From Williamwhitmania taraxaci (GTDB lineage Bacteria > Bacteroidota > Bacteroidia > Bacteroidales > Williamwhitmaniaceae), in assembly GCF_900096565.1 (NCBI RefSeq), contig NZ_FMYP01000035.1:1-43423 (forward strand): a DNA stretch of 43,423 nucleotides. The letters run 5' to 3'. The notes below the pieces were generated by a model that saw only the letters and a program-made list of their open reading frames with translations, did no database searches and had not been told where the DNA came from. Below are positions 25,003 through 33,427 of this stretch, piece by piece. The first letter of the stretch is position 1, and every line of letters begins with the position of its first letter. The position numbers were made by a program, and so were the translations under genes.

Positions 25003-26579
25003 TGGCTACGGATAAGTACCAAAAGATAATAGCGGATTTCGACACGCACTGCCAGCGCATTGCGAAAGCGACCGAGCTGAAGTATGGCGAATCCGAAAAG
25101 CAGAAGATGGAGCGGATCGCCTCGCTGGAATCGGATTACATCAAGTGGTTTGAGTACTATTTTCCAAACTACGCCAAGGTTAAAAGCGCTTGGTTTCACA
25201 AGAAGCTGGCCAGCCTAATCACCAAGAACAAGGTAATTCGCCTACTGGCAGAGCTGTATCGGGGTGCCGGTAAATCCGTTCATATCGATATGGGCATTCC
25301 GCTCTTCCTCCTGTTCGTGCTGAAGGATTTACACTTCATGCTCCTGGTGGGGGAAACCGACGTCAAGGCAAAGAAGCTCATCTCCGGGATACAGGCACAG
25401 CTGCAGCACAACAAAAGGCTGATTAACGATTACGGGGAGCAGTTCAACTATGGAGACTGGGCGGACGGCGATTTTGTTACCAAAGGTGGCGTTCGCTTCA
25501 TGGCCATCGGCTTCGGAGCCAACCCACGCGGAGCGAGGGAGGGAAGCGAACGCCCAGACTACATCGTGGTGGATGACGTTGACAACCGGCGGCACTTCAA
25601 AAATTCTCAGCTCATGTCCGAATCGGTGGACTATATCACCGAAGACGTATGGGGCTGCTTCGACAACATGGAGGGCGGTACGGAGCGCTTCGTTTACGCC
25701 AACAACAATACGCACAAGAAGAGCATAACGAACCGGCTTAAAATTTACTTTAAAAGTGCTGAAGCTAAGGCCAAGGAAGATGGTGATAAGTCATCGTTTA
25801 AGGTGCTCTCGGTTTGTGCTGTAAAGGATTTAAACACCTTTGAACCGGAGTGGCCCGAAAAGGCCTCCGCGGAGTACTGGCGTAAGAAGTTCCGCGATAC
25901 CCCTTACCGCTCGTTCATGCGGGAGTTCATGCACGTGCACGTAGAGGAGGGGAAGATCTTTAAGTTTGAGTTCATGCAGTGGCGCCCTTCCCTTCGACTC
26001 GACCGGTACGACGCCCTAGTGTTCTACGGTGACCTTTCCTATAAGGATACGGCCTGCTTTAAGGGCTTGTGGCTGGTAGGTAAGCTTGGACGCGAGTTCG
26101 ACATCATTCACGGATTCCTACGGCAATCATCCCGGATACAGATAGCCCGGTGGTTGTATGATTGCTATGAGGACAAGAAGCTGGCCAGGCACGCCATCAA
26201 GTATCGCATTGAGGGGCTGTTTGCCATGGACGATTTTGTGAACGATTTCGACACCGAGGGCGATGGCCGCGGATACCACATTCCGGTAGTGGCTGATAAG
26301 CGCCCAAAAGCCGATAAGGATGATCGGATTGAAGCAATGGCCGCTTTTTTTGAGCGAAGAAATGTATTCTTCAACGAGGGAGAGCGCAACAACTACGATC
26401 AGATTGAGCTAAAGGAGCAGCTCCTTTCCTTCGAGAAAGGGGGTAGCGCCGCCAAGGACGGACCCGACGCACTGGAGGGGGCCTTTGCCGAGTGCAACCG
26501 AACTGCCCGCATAGATAAGTTCGAAACAAGAACCACTCCCATTTCTGAAGTGCATAGGGGTTCTAAAAACAGATACTAG
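25002..26579 (+). CDS. Terminase large subunit (Mu gp28-like)
   Basis: Predicted 525 aa. ATPase: a Walker A-like RGAGKS at residues 87-92 and Walker B PDYIVVDDVDN with Asp191-Asp192. Nuclease: Asp344 in ALVFYGDLSYKD as first metal ligand, later acidic residues near YRIEGLFAMDDF and DGPDALEGAF. It pumps DNA into the prohead and cuts it. Mu-type phages package by the headful from integrated copies. Confidence 0.9.
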   Translation: MATDKYQKIIADFDTHCQRIAKATELKYGESEKQKMERIASLESDYIKWFEYYFPNYAKVKSAWFHKKLASLITKNKVIRLLAELYRGAGKSVHIDMGIPLFLLFVLKDLHFMLLVGETDVKAKKLISGIQAQLQHNKRLINDYGEQFNYGDWADGDFVTKGGVRFMAIGFGANPRGAREGSERPDYIVVDDVDNRRHFKNSQLMSESVDYITEDVWGCFDNMEGGTERFVYANNNTHKKSITNRLKIYFKSAEAKAKEDGDKSSFKVLSVCAVKDLNTFEPEWPEKASAEYWRKKFRDTPYRSFMREFMHVHVEEGKIFKFEFMQWRPSLRLDRYDALVFYGDLSYKDTACFKGLWLVGKLGREFDIIHGFLRQSSRIQIARWLYDCYEDKKLARHAIKYRIEGLFAMDDFVNDFDTEGDGRGYHIPVVADKRPKADKDDRIEAMAAFFERRNVFFNEGERNNYDQIELKEQLLSFEKGGSAAKDGPDALEGAFAECNRTARIDKFETRTTPISEVHRGSKNRY

Positions 26580-26580
26580 C

Positions 26581-27015
26581 ATGAGGTTTCTAGCAGACGA
26601 AGACTACAGCGTGCAGCTGCGCACCGAGATTGCACGCATAATTGATGCCACGGAGGACCGGGTAAAACTTGTAAGGGCCGAGGGCATGGCCATCGCTCAA
26701 ATCAGGAACCACCTCTCCGGGAGATATGATTGCGCAAAGATTTTCGCTCCAGCAGTGGCGGATGAGCCGGATACCCGCGACCAGTACGTTGTAATGCTGG
26801 TGATAGACCTCGCGCTATACCATCTCTGGAGCAAGGAGGCGGCGAACAATATTCCCAAGCACCGCGAGCTGCGCTACAACGATGCGCTGGAGTGGCTCAA
26901 GGATGTGCAAAATGGCAAGGATGCGGATCTACCCGCCAACACCGATAGCGCAGGTAACGAGGTAAGCGATGTTCGCATATACTCACTACGAACACAAGGT
27001 GATAACCAATACTAA
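26581..27015 (+). CDS. gp36-like head-tail protein (DUF1320)
   Basis: Predicted 144 aa. The pattern MRFLADEDYSVQLRTEIARII, EGMAIAQIRNHLSGRYDCAKIF and YVVMLVIDLALYHLWSKE is typical of Mu gp36/DUF1320 proteins, thought to act at the connector. It begins two bases after the terminase stop. Confidence 0.8.
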   Translation: MRFLADEDYSVQLRTEIARIIDATEDRVKLVRAEGMAIAQIRNHLSGRYDCAKIFAPAVADEPDTRDQYVVMLVIDLALYHLWSKEAANNIPKHRELRYNDALEWLKDVQNGKDADLPANTDSAGNEVSDVRIYSLRTQGDNQY

Positions 27016-27025
27016 TACTAACGAT

Positions 27026-27256
27026 ATGGTAGCAGCAATTAAAGCCAAGCTGTGGCAGTGGCAGCTAAAACGGAAGAAAAAGCAGGCAGATAGCCTACAG
27101 CAATCCACCAACCTTCAGCACTACGTGCTTATGCATAAGGGAACGCTGCGTGTAATGAGCGCCAGGCGTATTCGGAATATGCGCAAGAAGGGAATTCTTG
27201 ATAAATCTTTTGGCTGGCTGAGGCTAAACGAAATTGCGCTTTACAAAACCAAGTAG
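27026..27256 (+). CDS. Small basic protein, unknown
   Basis: Predicted 76 aa from ATG 27026; the same frame is open from 26969 but that would overlap the gp36-like gene. Very basic N-terminus (KAKLWQWQLKRKKKQADS) and a helical C-terminus (ARRIRNMRKKGILDKSFGWLRLNEIALY). It begins 10 bases after the previous stop and ends 2 bases before the portal start, so it is a genuine operon member. A DNA-binding or portal-accessory role is possible. Confidence 0.7.
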   Translation: MVAAIKAKLWQWQLKRKKKQADSLQQSTNLQHYVLMHKGTLRVMSARRIRNMRKKGILDKSFGWLRLNEIALYKTK

Positions 27257-27258
27257 CT

Positions 27259-28518
27259 ATGGACTTTTCAACTACATCTAAGAGCTACCTATTTGGCCTA
27301 TTTAAGGCGGAAAGCAAGGCTCCTGTCAAAAGAGGAAACGGCGATAGCAGCATTATTATGCAGCTAACGAACGAGTTCTCGGATAGAGCCAGGGTGGATA
27401 TACGGAAGTGGCGCGATGCGCTGGAGGCTGCCGATAACCCCGACGATCCGCGCTGGAGTACGCTGCAGGATCTCTACGCCAACCTACTCACCGATGGTCA
27501 CCTCACTGCGGTAATTAACCTGCGTAAGGCGGCTACGCTTTCCAACAGGTTTATCGTGCGCGATGCCAAAACAGGAAAGGAAGTCCCGGAGCTAACCACC
27601 CTGCTGAAAACAGAGTGGTTTTACCAAATGCTGGAACACCTGCTCGACAGCGTATTCTTTAAGTATACCGTAATGGAGCTGGTGGACCCGGTGACTATGC
27701 GGTGGGCGTTAATCCCCCGGCGAAACTGTGCACCCCAACGGGGAATGGTTTACTTTGAGGTGGCAGGAACCAAGGGGGTTAACTACACCGACCCTGCTTT
27801 TTCTCGTAACATCCTGTCGCTGGAAAGCCTTAGCCCCTACGGCTTGCTCAACAACATTGTGCCCCAGCTCATCTGGAAGCGCAATGCGCAGCAAACGTGG
27901 GCTGATTTTTCGGAGCGCTTCGGCATCCCAATGATTAGCGCCGAGACCACAAAAACGGATAAGCCGAGCCTGGACAAAATTGAAAAGCAGGTTAGGGCGC
28001 TTGGCCAAGCGGCACAGGCCATTCTACCAGAGGGAACGAAAATTACCATTCACGACCAAGCGCAGAAGGGCGACCCACACAAAGTATTCCTGGAGCAAAT
28101 ATCGGTATCCAATGCTGAAACGAGCAAGGCCATCGTAGGCGGAACCATGGTGGTGGATTCCGGATCAAGCCGAAGCCAGAGCGAGGTGCACGAGCGCACG
28201 CTGGACGATAAGATAGCGGAGAGCGATCGCCGCATGGTGGAGTTCTTTGTCAATGGGAAACTCATTCCGTTGCTGCGCACCTATGGCTTTAAGTTTACCG
28301 ACACCAGTGTATTTGAGTTCGATAGAACCGAATCGCTGAGCCTTACCGCACACTGGGATATTGTTTACGAGTTGCTCAACTACTACGAGGTAGATGAGGA
28401 GTGGGTGAGCACTACCTTTAACGTTCCCATTAAGGGAAAAAGACTGGCCCAGCCTGGCGCGTTACCCTCCGGTAAAACGCCTTCAGCAAAAGCCCCCTTT
28501 ACCGCAAATTTTCAGTAG
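27259..28518 (+). CDS. Portal protein (DUF935, Mu gp29-like)
   Basis: Predicted 419 aa. DUF935 features: WRDALEAADNPDDPRWSTLQDLYANLLTDGHL near residue 40, RFIVRDAKTG, and the later FSERFGIPMISAETTKTDK and GGTMVVDSGSSRSQSEVHERTLDDKIAESDRRMVEFFVNGKLIPLL. It forms the dodecameric entry channel at one capsid vertex. Followed by a hairpin and then MuF, as in Mu (genes 29-30). Confidence 0.9.
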   Translation: MDFSTTSKSYLFGLFKAESKAPVKRGNGDSSIIMQLTNEFSDRARVDIRKWRDALEAADNPDDPRWSTLQDLYANLLTDGHLTAVINLRKAATLSNRFIVRDAKTGKEVPELTTLLKTEWFYQMLEHLLDSVFFKYTVMELVDPVTMRWALIPRRNCAPQRGMVYFEVAGTKGVNYTDPAFSRNILSLESLSPYGLLNNIVPQLIWKRNAQQTWADFSERFGIPMISAETTKTDKPSLDKIEKQVRALGQAAQAILPEGTKITIHDQAQKGDPHKVFLEQISVSNAETSKAIVGGTMVVDSGSSRSQSEVHERTLDDKIAESDRRMVEFFVNGKLIPLLRTYGFKFTDTSVFEFDRTESLSLTAHWDIVYELLNYYEVDEEWVSTTFNVPIKGKRLAQPGALPSGKTPSAKAPFTANFQ

Positions 28519-28550
28519 GGGACAGCCCATCGGCAACGGCTGCCCCCTTT
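28518..28550 (+). terminator. GC-rich hairpin between portal and MuF genes
   Basis: GGGG-A-CAGCC (28518-28527) pairs with GGCTG-CCCC (28538-28546), one bulged A, 10-base loop, followed by CTTTGTT. The stem is strong and the T tract weak, so a partial terminator (attenuator) or mRNA processing site that lowers expression of the following MuF gene is likely. Confidence 0.55.
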
Positions 28551-28583
28551 GTTCTATACGAGCCATGTAAGCGATGCGGAGGA

Positions 28584-29855
28584 ATGCACCCCACGGCGGA
28601 AGCTGCTATTCCTGCCGATTTTGCGCGGAACCTCTCCAGCGTAGTTAACGGGTTAGCCCGGGAGATTTGGAATGGTGGAGGCCTTACAAGCCCGAAGCTG
28701 CTAAACCTTATTGGCAGCTTGCTGCAGGGGCAGGTTGCAGCGGGGTTTGGAAAAGGATTCCCAACGGTTGACTTTTCCACCCCGGACGCGGCCATGCTCA
28801 TGCGCCTCACGCGCGACGTTTGGCAGTTTGGAGCCGCAAAAAGCTACCAGCAGCTGCGCGATATGACCCTAGCGCTGAAGGATGCGGAGGGCAAGATGCG
28901 CTCGTTCCCCGATTTCAAAGAGGCGGTGAGCGGAATAGGCAGTAAGTATAACGCGGATTGGCTCAAAACAGAGTATAACCAAGCGGTAGGCGCGGCCACC
29001 ATGGCGGCACGCTGGAGCGACTTCAAGCGGAATGAAAAGGATATGCCCTACCTCCGCTACAGCACCGTGGGCGATAGTTTGGTGCGGGATTCACACCGGT
29101 CGCTGGATGGTACTGTCCGAAAAATGTCCGATGCGTTCTGGGCTACCTACTTCCCGCCCAACGGTTGGGGTTGCCGCTGCAGCGCCGATCAGTTGGCAGC
29201 CAGCTACGCCGTAGAAACCGAAGTCCTTCCGGATATGCCGGTTCAGCCAATGTTTCGAACGAACCTTGCGGCCAGTGGATTGGTATTTCCGAAGGGACAT
29301 CCCTACTATACCGGTGTCCCAGCAGAGGCGCTGCGCGAGGCCATAGGCTACCTTCCTCCGGATGCGGCCTACAACCGCGTGTATAAATCGGAAGCGTCGG
29401 GAAAGGAGGTTAAGCTACATATCCTGCACGGGATAGCGGAGGCACCCACCAATATTGCCACAGGAAAGGTGCTGGCCGATGCCGGGCATCAGGTAGAACT
29501 ACTCCCTATCTTGCAAACCGATCAGGAAAGGGCACGGATTTACGGAAAGGGATTCGTGAAGGGAAAGAATCCGGATGCGAAGATTAATGGGGTTCTGGCT
29601 GAAATAAAAAACACAAGAACATCCAGCAAAACCGCCATCCATAATTCTATTGAAAACGGTCAGGAGCAAGCAGATTTGGTAGTTATTCATCTGCCGAAAG
29701 CCGTTGCAAACGAAACCGTTCACAACGCAGTTAAGGGGAAGGTTAAGCAAGCAAGGTATGTGGAAGAGGTTTGGGTTATTAATGGGGATAGTATTCTAAA
29801 ATACAGCAGGAATACGCTCGGTTTACCCAAAAAAGAAGAGCGGTCAACCGATTAA
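28584..29855 (+). CDS. MuF-like minor head protein with C-terminal nuclease-like (toxin) domain
   Basis: Predicted 423 aa. Residues about 150-205 carry the MuF head-morphogenesis motif (PYLRYSTVGDSLVRDSHRSLDG and PPNGWGCRCSADQL). After a linker, residues about 290-410 form a second domain: GHQVELLPIL, then NPDAKINGVLAEIKN with an Asp...Glu-x-Lys pattern, SSKTAIHNSIENGQEQADLVVIHLP, and a final beta stretch. This resembles the tRNA-nuclease type CdiA C-terminal toxin domains with a restriction-enzyme-like fold. MuF fused to polymorphic toxin domains is a known theme in temperate phages. No separate immunity gene is apparent next to it. The domain identity is my judgement from pattern. Confidence 0.8.
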   Translation: MHPTAEAAIPADFARNLSSVVNGLAREIWNGGGLTSPKLLNLIGSLLQGQVAAGFGKGFPTVDFSTPDAAMLMRLTRDVWQFGAAKSYQQLRDMTLALKDAEGKMRSFPDFKEAVSGIGSKYNADWLKTEYNQAVGAATMAARWSDFKRNEKDMPYLRYSTVGDSLVRDSHRSLDGTVRKMSDAFWATYFPPNGWGCRCSADQLAASYAVETEVLPDMPVQPMFRTNLAASGLVFPKGHPYYTGVPAEALREAIGYLPPDAAYNRVYKSEASGKEVKLHILHGIAEAPTNIATGKVLADAGHQVELLPILQTDQERARIYGKGFVKGKNPDAKINGVLAEIKNTRTSSKTAIHNSIENGQEQADLVVIHLPKAVANETVHNAVKGKVKQARYVEEVWVINGDSILKYSRNTLGLPKKEERSTD

Positions 29856-29871
29856 AACCGATTGACCGCTC
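29838..29871 (+). terminator. Strong hairpin at the end of the MuF gene
   Basis: GAGCGGTCAA (29838-29847) and TTGACCGCTC (29862-29871) form a 10-bp stem, with CG/CG pairs possible beyond one mismatch. It overlaps the MuF stop codon and has no T run, so it is not a classic terminator. It may separate MuF from the tape-measure message. Confidence 0.55.
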
Positions 29872-29960
29872 CTGGAGATATGGGAACGCCTTGCAGCGTT
29901 AACCCTCATCGATACAAATATACGGTAAAAGTTTGAAAATGATTCAAATTATAGGAGAAA

Positions 29961-31868
29961 ATGGACGGACAGGCAAAGGTTAACCTCATACTTGAGCTAA
30001 AGGACCGGATGAAAACCTCACTATCGCAGGCAAAGTCCAGGTTAAATAGCGGGGTTATGGATATGAAGGGAAAGTTGGGCGATCTGAAATCATCCTATCG
30101 CACGCTCGAGCACGCTTCTGGATCCAGCTTTATGGCAATTCGGAGTAGGCTATCCCTGCTCAAAACATCGCACGTGGAGGCATTCCGGGCTATGAAGGAT
30201 GAAATACCCGGGGTAGGCAGAGCGCTGGGCCTGCTAAAGAACCCTTTGATGCTGGCCGGCGCAGCGGTCGTTGGGCTGGGAGCGCTCTTCCAGGCTTCCA
30301 CCAAGCAGGCCGCCGAGTTTAGCTACGGGTATCGCCAGCTATCCATGCTCAATATCGACAAGCCCATGCAGGATTTAAAGGCGCTAAGGGGTATTGTCCT
30401 GGATACAGCATTTCAGAAAGGCTTCGATCCGGGCAACACCACGAAGGCGTTTTTTGATGTGCAATCCGTTACCGGAAAGTATGGCAGCGAGGTAAAGGAG
30501 ATCGTAGCCAAACAGGGCGAGTTTGCCCAGCTGATGCAGGCCGATTTTAACTCTTGGATTGAAGGAACGGCCAAAGCTATGGCCAACTACGGCTTTGGGG
30601 CCGATAAGCTGGATGAGTTTAACCGTGCGGCCTTCGCTACGGTAAAAACGGGCGTTACTACCTTCGATGAGCTGGCCAAGGTCCAGAGCGTTTTTGCCGG
30701 ATCGGCAGCCTCCGCAAAACAGGAGTTTGCTTCGGCCAATAAGGTTTTTTCGCTTTTTACCGTTAAGGTAAAAAGTGCAGATGAGGCGGCTACGCTTACC
30801 AAGTCGCTGTTCAACGACCTCACCAAGCAAACCACCATTGATGCGTTTAAGAAGATAGGCATTAGCATGTACGACAACAGCGGCAAGATTAAGCAAGCCG
30901 ATAAGCTAATGCTGGAGCTCAACGCGAAGTTTAAGGCGCTGGGCAGTAATGATAAAAGCCTAGTGGCCCTAAAGAACCAGTTTAGCGGGTCGGAGGGGTT
31001 AATCTCATTTATTCAGGCAGCTATGGATTCTACCGGGCAGTTGCAAACTACGCTCAGCTCGTTCGATGCCTCAGAATTTGGGCTAAACAAGGCATTGGCC
31101 ATTGCCAAGGAGGATATTAACTACATCAACCAGCAGCTGGAAAATAAACTAAAAGTATCGATGATTAAGTTGGGTGAGGCATGGATGCCATATAAAGAAG
31201 GGTTAGCTTCTGGTGCCGCAGCCGCATTAGACAATACCAGCTGGGCATTTACTGGTCCATCTTCAAGAGGAGATAAGTATAGATCTACAGGGGCCCAAGA
31301 AATAGTTGAAATGTTTTCTTCCATAATTGGAAATCCAGGCAAGCACAAAACCGCTGAATTTGATGCTGCTTTTGCTAAAATCGACAAATTGATTCCATAC
31401 TTCCAGTCAAAGGTTGACGATAACCGAGGTTATAAGGCCGGCTACAATGAGTATACTGATTTGGCATCCGGTTTGGGAACGTGGGGTACACCAAGCTCTG
31501 TACGCCGTCAGCAATATTACAGTGCCAGTGGATCAACAGAAGCCCTGTTTTCGCTCAGGAAACAACTGCTGGAGGTTTATGGCAAGTTGCCAATGAATCA
31601 TGACTCATTGCTCGATCAGGAGGCCATAAAACCCGACCCATCCAAAGACGAAAACACCTCTCTAGTGGGGAGCGATTCCGTGGAAAAGATTACGGGAAGC
31701 GCCAACCAGATTCGGAATGTTACCATAAACATTGATGCTTTCGTAAAGGGTGGAATTAATACAGAACAAACCAACCTACAGCAGATGAACGAAAAACAGA
31801 TTGAGGCCTACCTGCACGACATGTTTATGCGGGTTATTGCCAACGTTGATACGGCCTACCAGCGATGA
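29961..31868 (+). CDS. Tape measure protein
   Basis: Predicted 635 aa, largely alpha-helical with an apolar segment around residues 90-112 (LLKNPLMLAGAAVVGLGALF). The region after it (KQAAEFSYGYRQLSMLNID, FDVQSVTGKYGSEVKEIVAKQ, GFGADKLDEFNRAAFATVKTGVTTFDELAKVQSVFAGSAASAKQEF) is the TMP-family core. The protein sets tail length and is ejected into the host envelope. At about 1.5 angstrom per residue the tail would be roughly 95 nm. AGGAG lies just before the ATG. It is on the opposite strand from tube, sheath and chaperone, which is unusual. Confidence 0.85.
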   Translation: MDGQAKVNLILELKDRMKTSLSQAKSRLNSGVMDMKGKLGDLKSSYRTLEHASGSSFMAIRSRLSLLKTSHVEAFRAMKDEIPGVGRALGLLKNPLMLAGAAVVGLGALFQASTKQAAEFSYGYRQLSMLNIDKPMQDLKALRGIVLDTAFQKGFDPGNTTKAFFDVQSVTGKYGSEVKEIVAKQGEFAQLMQADFNSWIEGTAKAMANYGFGADKLDEFNRAAFATVKTGVTTFDELAKVQSVFAGSAASAKQEFASANKVFSLFTVKVKSADEAATLTKSLFNDLTKQTTIDAFKKIGISMYDNSGKIKQADKLMLELNAKFKALGSNDKSLVALKNQFSGSEGLISFIQAAMDSTGQLQTTLSSFDASEFGLNKALAIAKEDINYINQQLENKLKVSMIKLGEAWMPYKEGLASGAAAALDNTSWAFTGPSSRGDKYRSTGAQEIVEMFSSIIGNPGKHKTAEFDAAFAKIDKLIPYFQSKVDDNRGYKAGYNEYTDLASGLGTWGTPSSVRRQQYYSASGSTEALFSLRKQLLEVYGKLPMNHDSLLDQEAIKPDPSKDENTSLVGSDSVEKITGSANQIRNVTINIDAFVKGGINTEQTNLQQMNEKQIEAYLHDMFMRVIANVDTAYQR

Positions 31869-32449
31869 CAAACGACCTAGGCGAGTTTATTCGGCTAATG
31901 GAGCGGATAGAGAGGGTAATGCGCATCCTCCCAGCGCGGGCGGCAGCCGTGGCCGTGAACTTTTCGAAGGATCGGTTCCGGCAGCAGGCGTGGGTGGATA
32001 CCAATACGGAGCCCTGGGCTAAGCGCAAATCGTCTGGATGGGGGAAGCGCGAGCGACGTGGACGGGCAATCTTGGTGGATTCCGGAAGGCTACGCCGAAG
32101 CATTCGCGTAGTTACCGTTGCCGAAACGTATGCCGTTATAGGCTCCCACGAGCCTTACGCCAAGGTGCATAACGATGGCTTTCGGGGAAAGATTACCCAA
32201 AAGGTAAGAGCCCACAGCTATTCGCGCTACGGAAAGCAAAAGCAGGGAACCGGGGTTTACAGCATCAAAACCAAGCGGGAATCCACGAAAACGGTTCGAG
32301 TAAAAGGGGGCGATATTCAGGTAAAGGCATTTACTAGAACCGTTAACCAGCGAATTCCCCGAAGGCGCTTTATTGGGCCATCGGCCATAATGGATAGGCA
32401 GCTACAGCGTATGATGACGGCAGAAATACAGCGAGCAATTGTTGGATAA
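31865..32449 (+). CDS. Virion morphogenesis protein (Mu gpG / phage_tail_S like)
   Basis: Predicted 194 aa, very basic. RAAAVAVNFSKDRFRQQAWVDTNTEPWAKRK, RAILVDSGRLRRSIRVV and YAVIGSHEPYAKVHNDGF, then a C-terminal IPRRRFIGPSAIMDRQL, are the standard words of gpG-type tail-completion proteins. ATGA overlap with the tape-measure stop. Confidence 0.85.
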   Translation: MTNDLGEFIRLMERIERVMRILPARAAAVAVNFSKDRFRQQAWVDTNTEPWAKRKSSGWGKRERRGRAILVDSGRLRRSIRVVTVAETYAVIGSHEPYAKVHNDGFRGKITQKVRAHSYSRYGKQKQGTGVYSIKTKRESTKTVRVKGGDIQVKAFTRTVNQRIPRRRFIGPSAIMDRQLQRMMTAEIQRAIVG

Positions 32450-32460
32450 ACAGAGATGAT

Positions 32461-33021
32461 ATGGAAGAAGTTTACAAAAAAATAGTGGATACGTTCCGTG
32501 CGCATCCCGAGGTGTTTACCCAAAGAGGGTTACCCGCAATAAGGCAGATCGACATCAATATTGGCCAGCCTGACGATCCCGAAAACTTCGAGGTGCTGTG
32601 CCCGGCCCTCTTTATTGGGTGGGATATAAGGGCTGGATCCGGAAGCGAATCGGATACGCTATCGCTCGATTTCCACCTGCTACAGGAACCCGGTGCCGGC
32701 ACCGAGAACTTTAGCGAAAGGCTGAATGAGGGGCTGGAGTATATTCGGCTTGCGGCGGCAGTTAAATACTGTTTAAACATGCTTTCAACGGATATTTCAA
32801 GCCCGCTGAAGTATAGCGGCGAACGGCAAGCCACTACACCATTCTTCCGCTATCATGTGCTCACCTACACCTGCAGCATCGATGGAACTACCGAGAGCGT
32901 GCACCGTCCAACGCTTACCGAATCGACGGTGGAAAGCATTCGCCTAACTGGGGGAAGGCTAAGGGAGGCATTTCCTAACAAAATACCGATTCCGGATATT
33001 GAGACCTTTAAGCAGAAATAA
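32461..33021 (+). CDS. Probable tail terminator (Mu gp37-position protein)
   Basis: Predicted 186 aa. It follows gpG as Mu gp37 does and has a comparable size and mixed alpha/beta layout (ALFIGWDIRAGSGSESDTLSLDFHLLQEPG, FFRYHVLTYTCSIDGTTE). I see no decisive motif. Last gene of the plus-strand late operon; terminator 2 bases after the stop. Confidence 0.55.
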   Translation: MEEVYKKIVDTFRAHPEVFTQRGLPAIRQIDINIGQPDDPENFEVLCPALFIGWDIRAGSGSESDTLSLDFHLLQEPGAGTENFSERLNEGLEYIRLAAAVKYCLNMLSTDISSPLKYSGERQATTPFFRYHVLTYTCSIDGTTESVHRPTLTESTVESIRLTGGRLREAFPNKIPIPDIETFKQK

Positions 33022-33022
33022 A

Positions 33023-33046
33023 AAAAGCCTCCAGTTGGAGGCTTTT
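33023..33046. terminator. Bidirectional terminator where late (+) and early (-) operons converge
   Basis: AAAAGCCTCC-AGTT-GGAGGCTTTT, perfect 10-bp stem with a 4-base loop. Works on both strands: it ends the head/tape-measure operon coming from the left and the early/middle operon coming from the right. Confidence 0.9.
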
Positions 33047-33062
33047 AAGTATATCTTCAGGT

Positions 33063-33230
33063 TTAATATTTCGGATGATTTTTCTTATAGGCTTCTAAAA
33101 TTAAAATTAGCATCCAAAAGATAGCTACTCCAATTGCGACTAGTACATAAAGAGGTCCTAAAACAATACTAAGCATAATAGCGATGAATATAAGCACTAA
33201 TGCTCCAACAAAATTCATAAATTGTTCCAT
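33063..33230 (-). CDS. 55-aa one-pass or two-pass membrane protein
   Basis: Reads MEQFMNFVGALVLIFIAIML and continues through a long apolar stretch (SIVLGPLYVLVAIGVAIFWMLILILE) to a basic tail (AYKKNHPKY). The hydrophobic core of about 40 residues makes one long or two short membrane helices. Too short for routine gene finding but has an ATG, fits the operon direction and ends 17 bases before the terminator. Function unknown; small membrane proteins in phage early regions often act in exclusion or lysis control. Confidence 0.6.
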   Translation of the reverse strand: MEQFMNFVGALVLIFIAIMLSIVLGPLYVLVAIGVAIFWMLILILEAYKKNHPKY

Positions 33231-33266
33231 AATCGTTAGGTTTAGTTTGTAATCAAAATTAACTAT

Positions 33267-33413
33267 TTATTTAAGAATACGAGCAACCGATTTTGTTTTT
33301 ATGGGGTGAATCTTGCGGCACTCCGGACAGCTAACCTTATTTTTCCCTTCCGGGTATCCGCTAAAGGTATGCTTGTGCCTACAGTATGGACAGGTCAACT
33401 CCGTTGCCTTCAT
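33267..33413 (-). CDS. 48-aa zinc-ribbon protein (Com-like layout)
   Basis: Starts MKATELTCPYCRHKHTFSG and continues to VSCPECRKIHPIKTKSVARI. Two CPxC knuckles 18 residues apart form a zinc ribbon. The size and two-knuckle layout recall Mu Com, the translational activator of mom, but also many generic zinc ribbons; the phage's methyltransferase gene is far away at 8.3-9.4 kb. Begins 14 bases after the membrane/coiled-coil gene stop, so same operon. Confidence 0.65.
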   Translation of the reverse strand: MKATELTCPYCRHKHTFSGYPEGKNKVSCPECRKIHPIKTKSVARILK

Positions 33414-33427
33414 CGTTTTTGGTAGGC

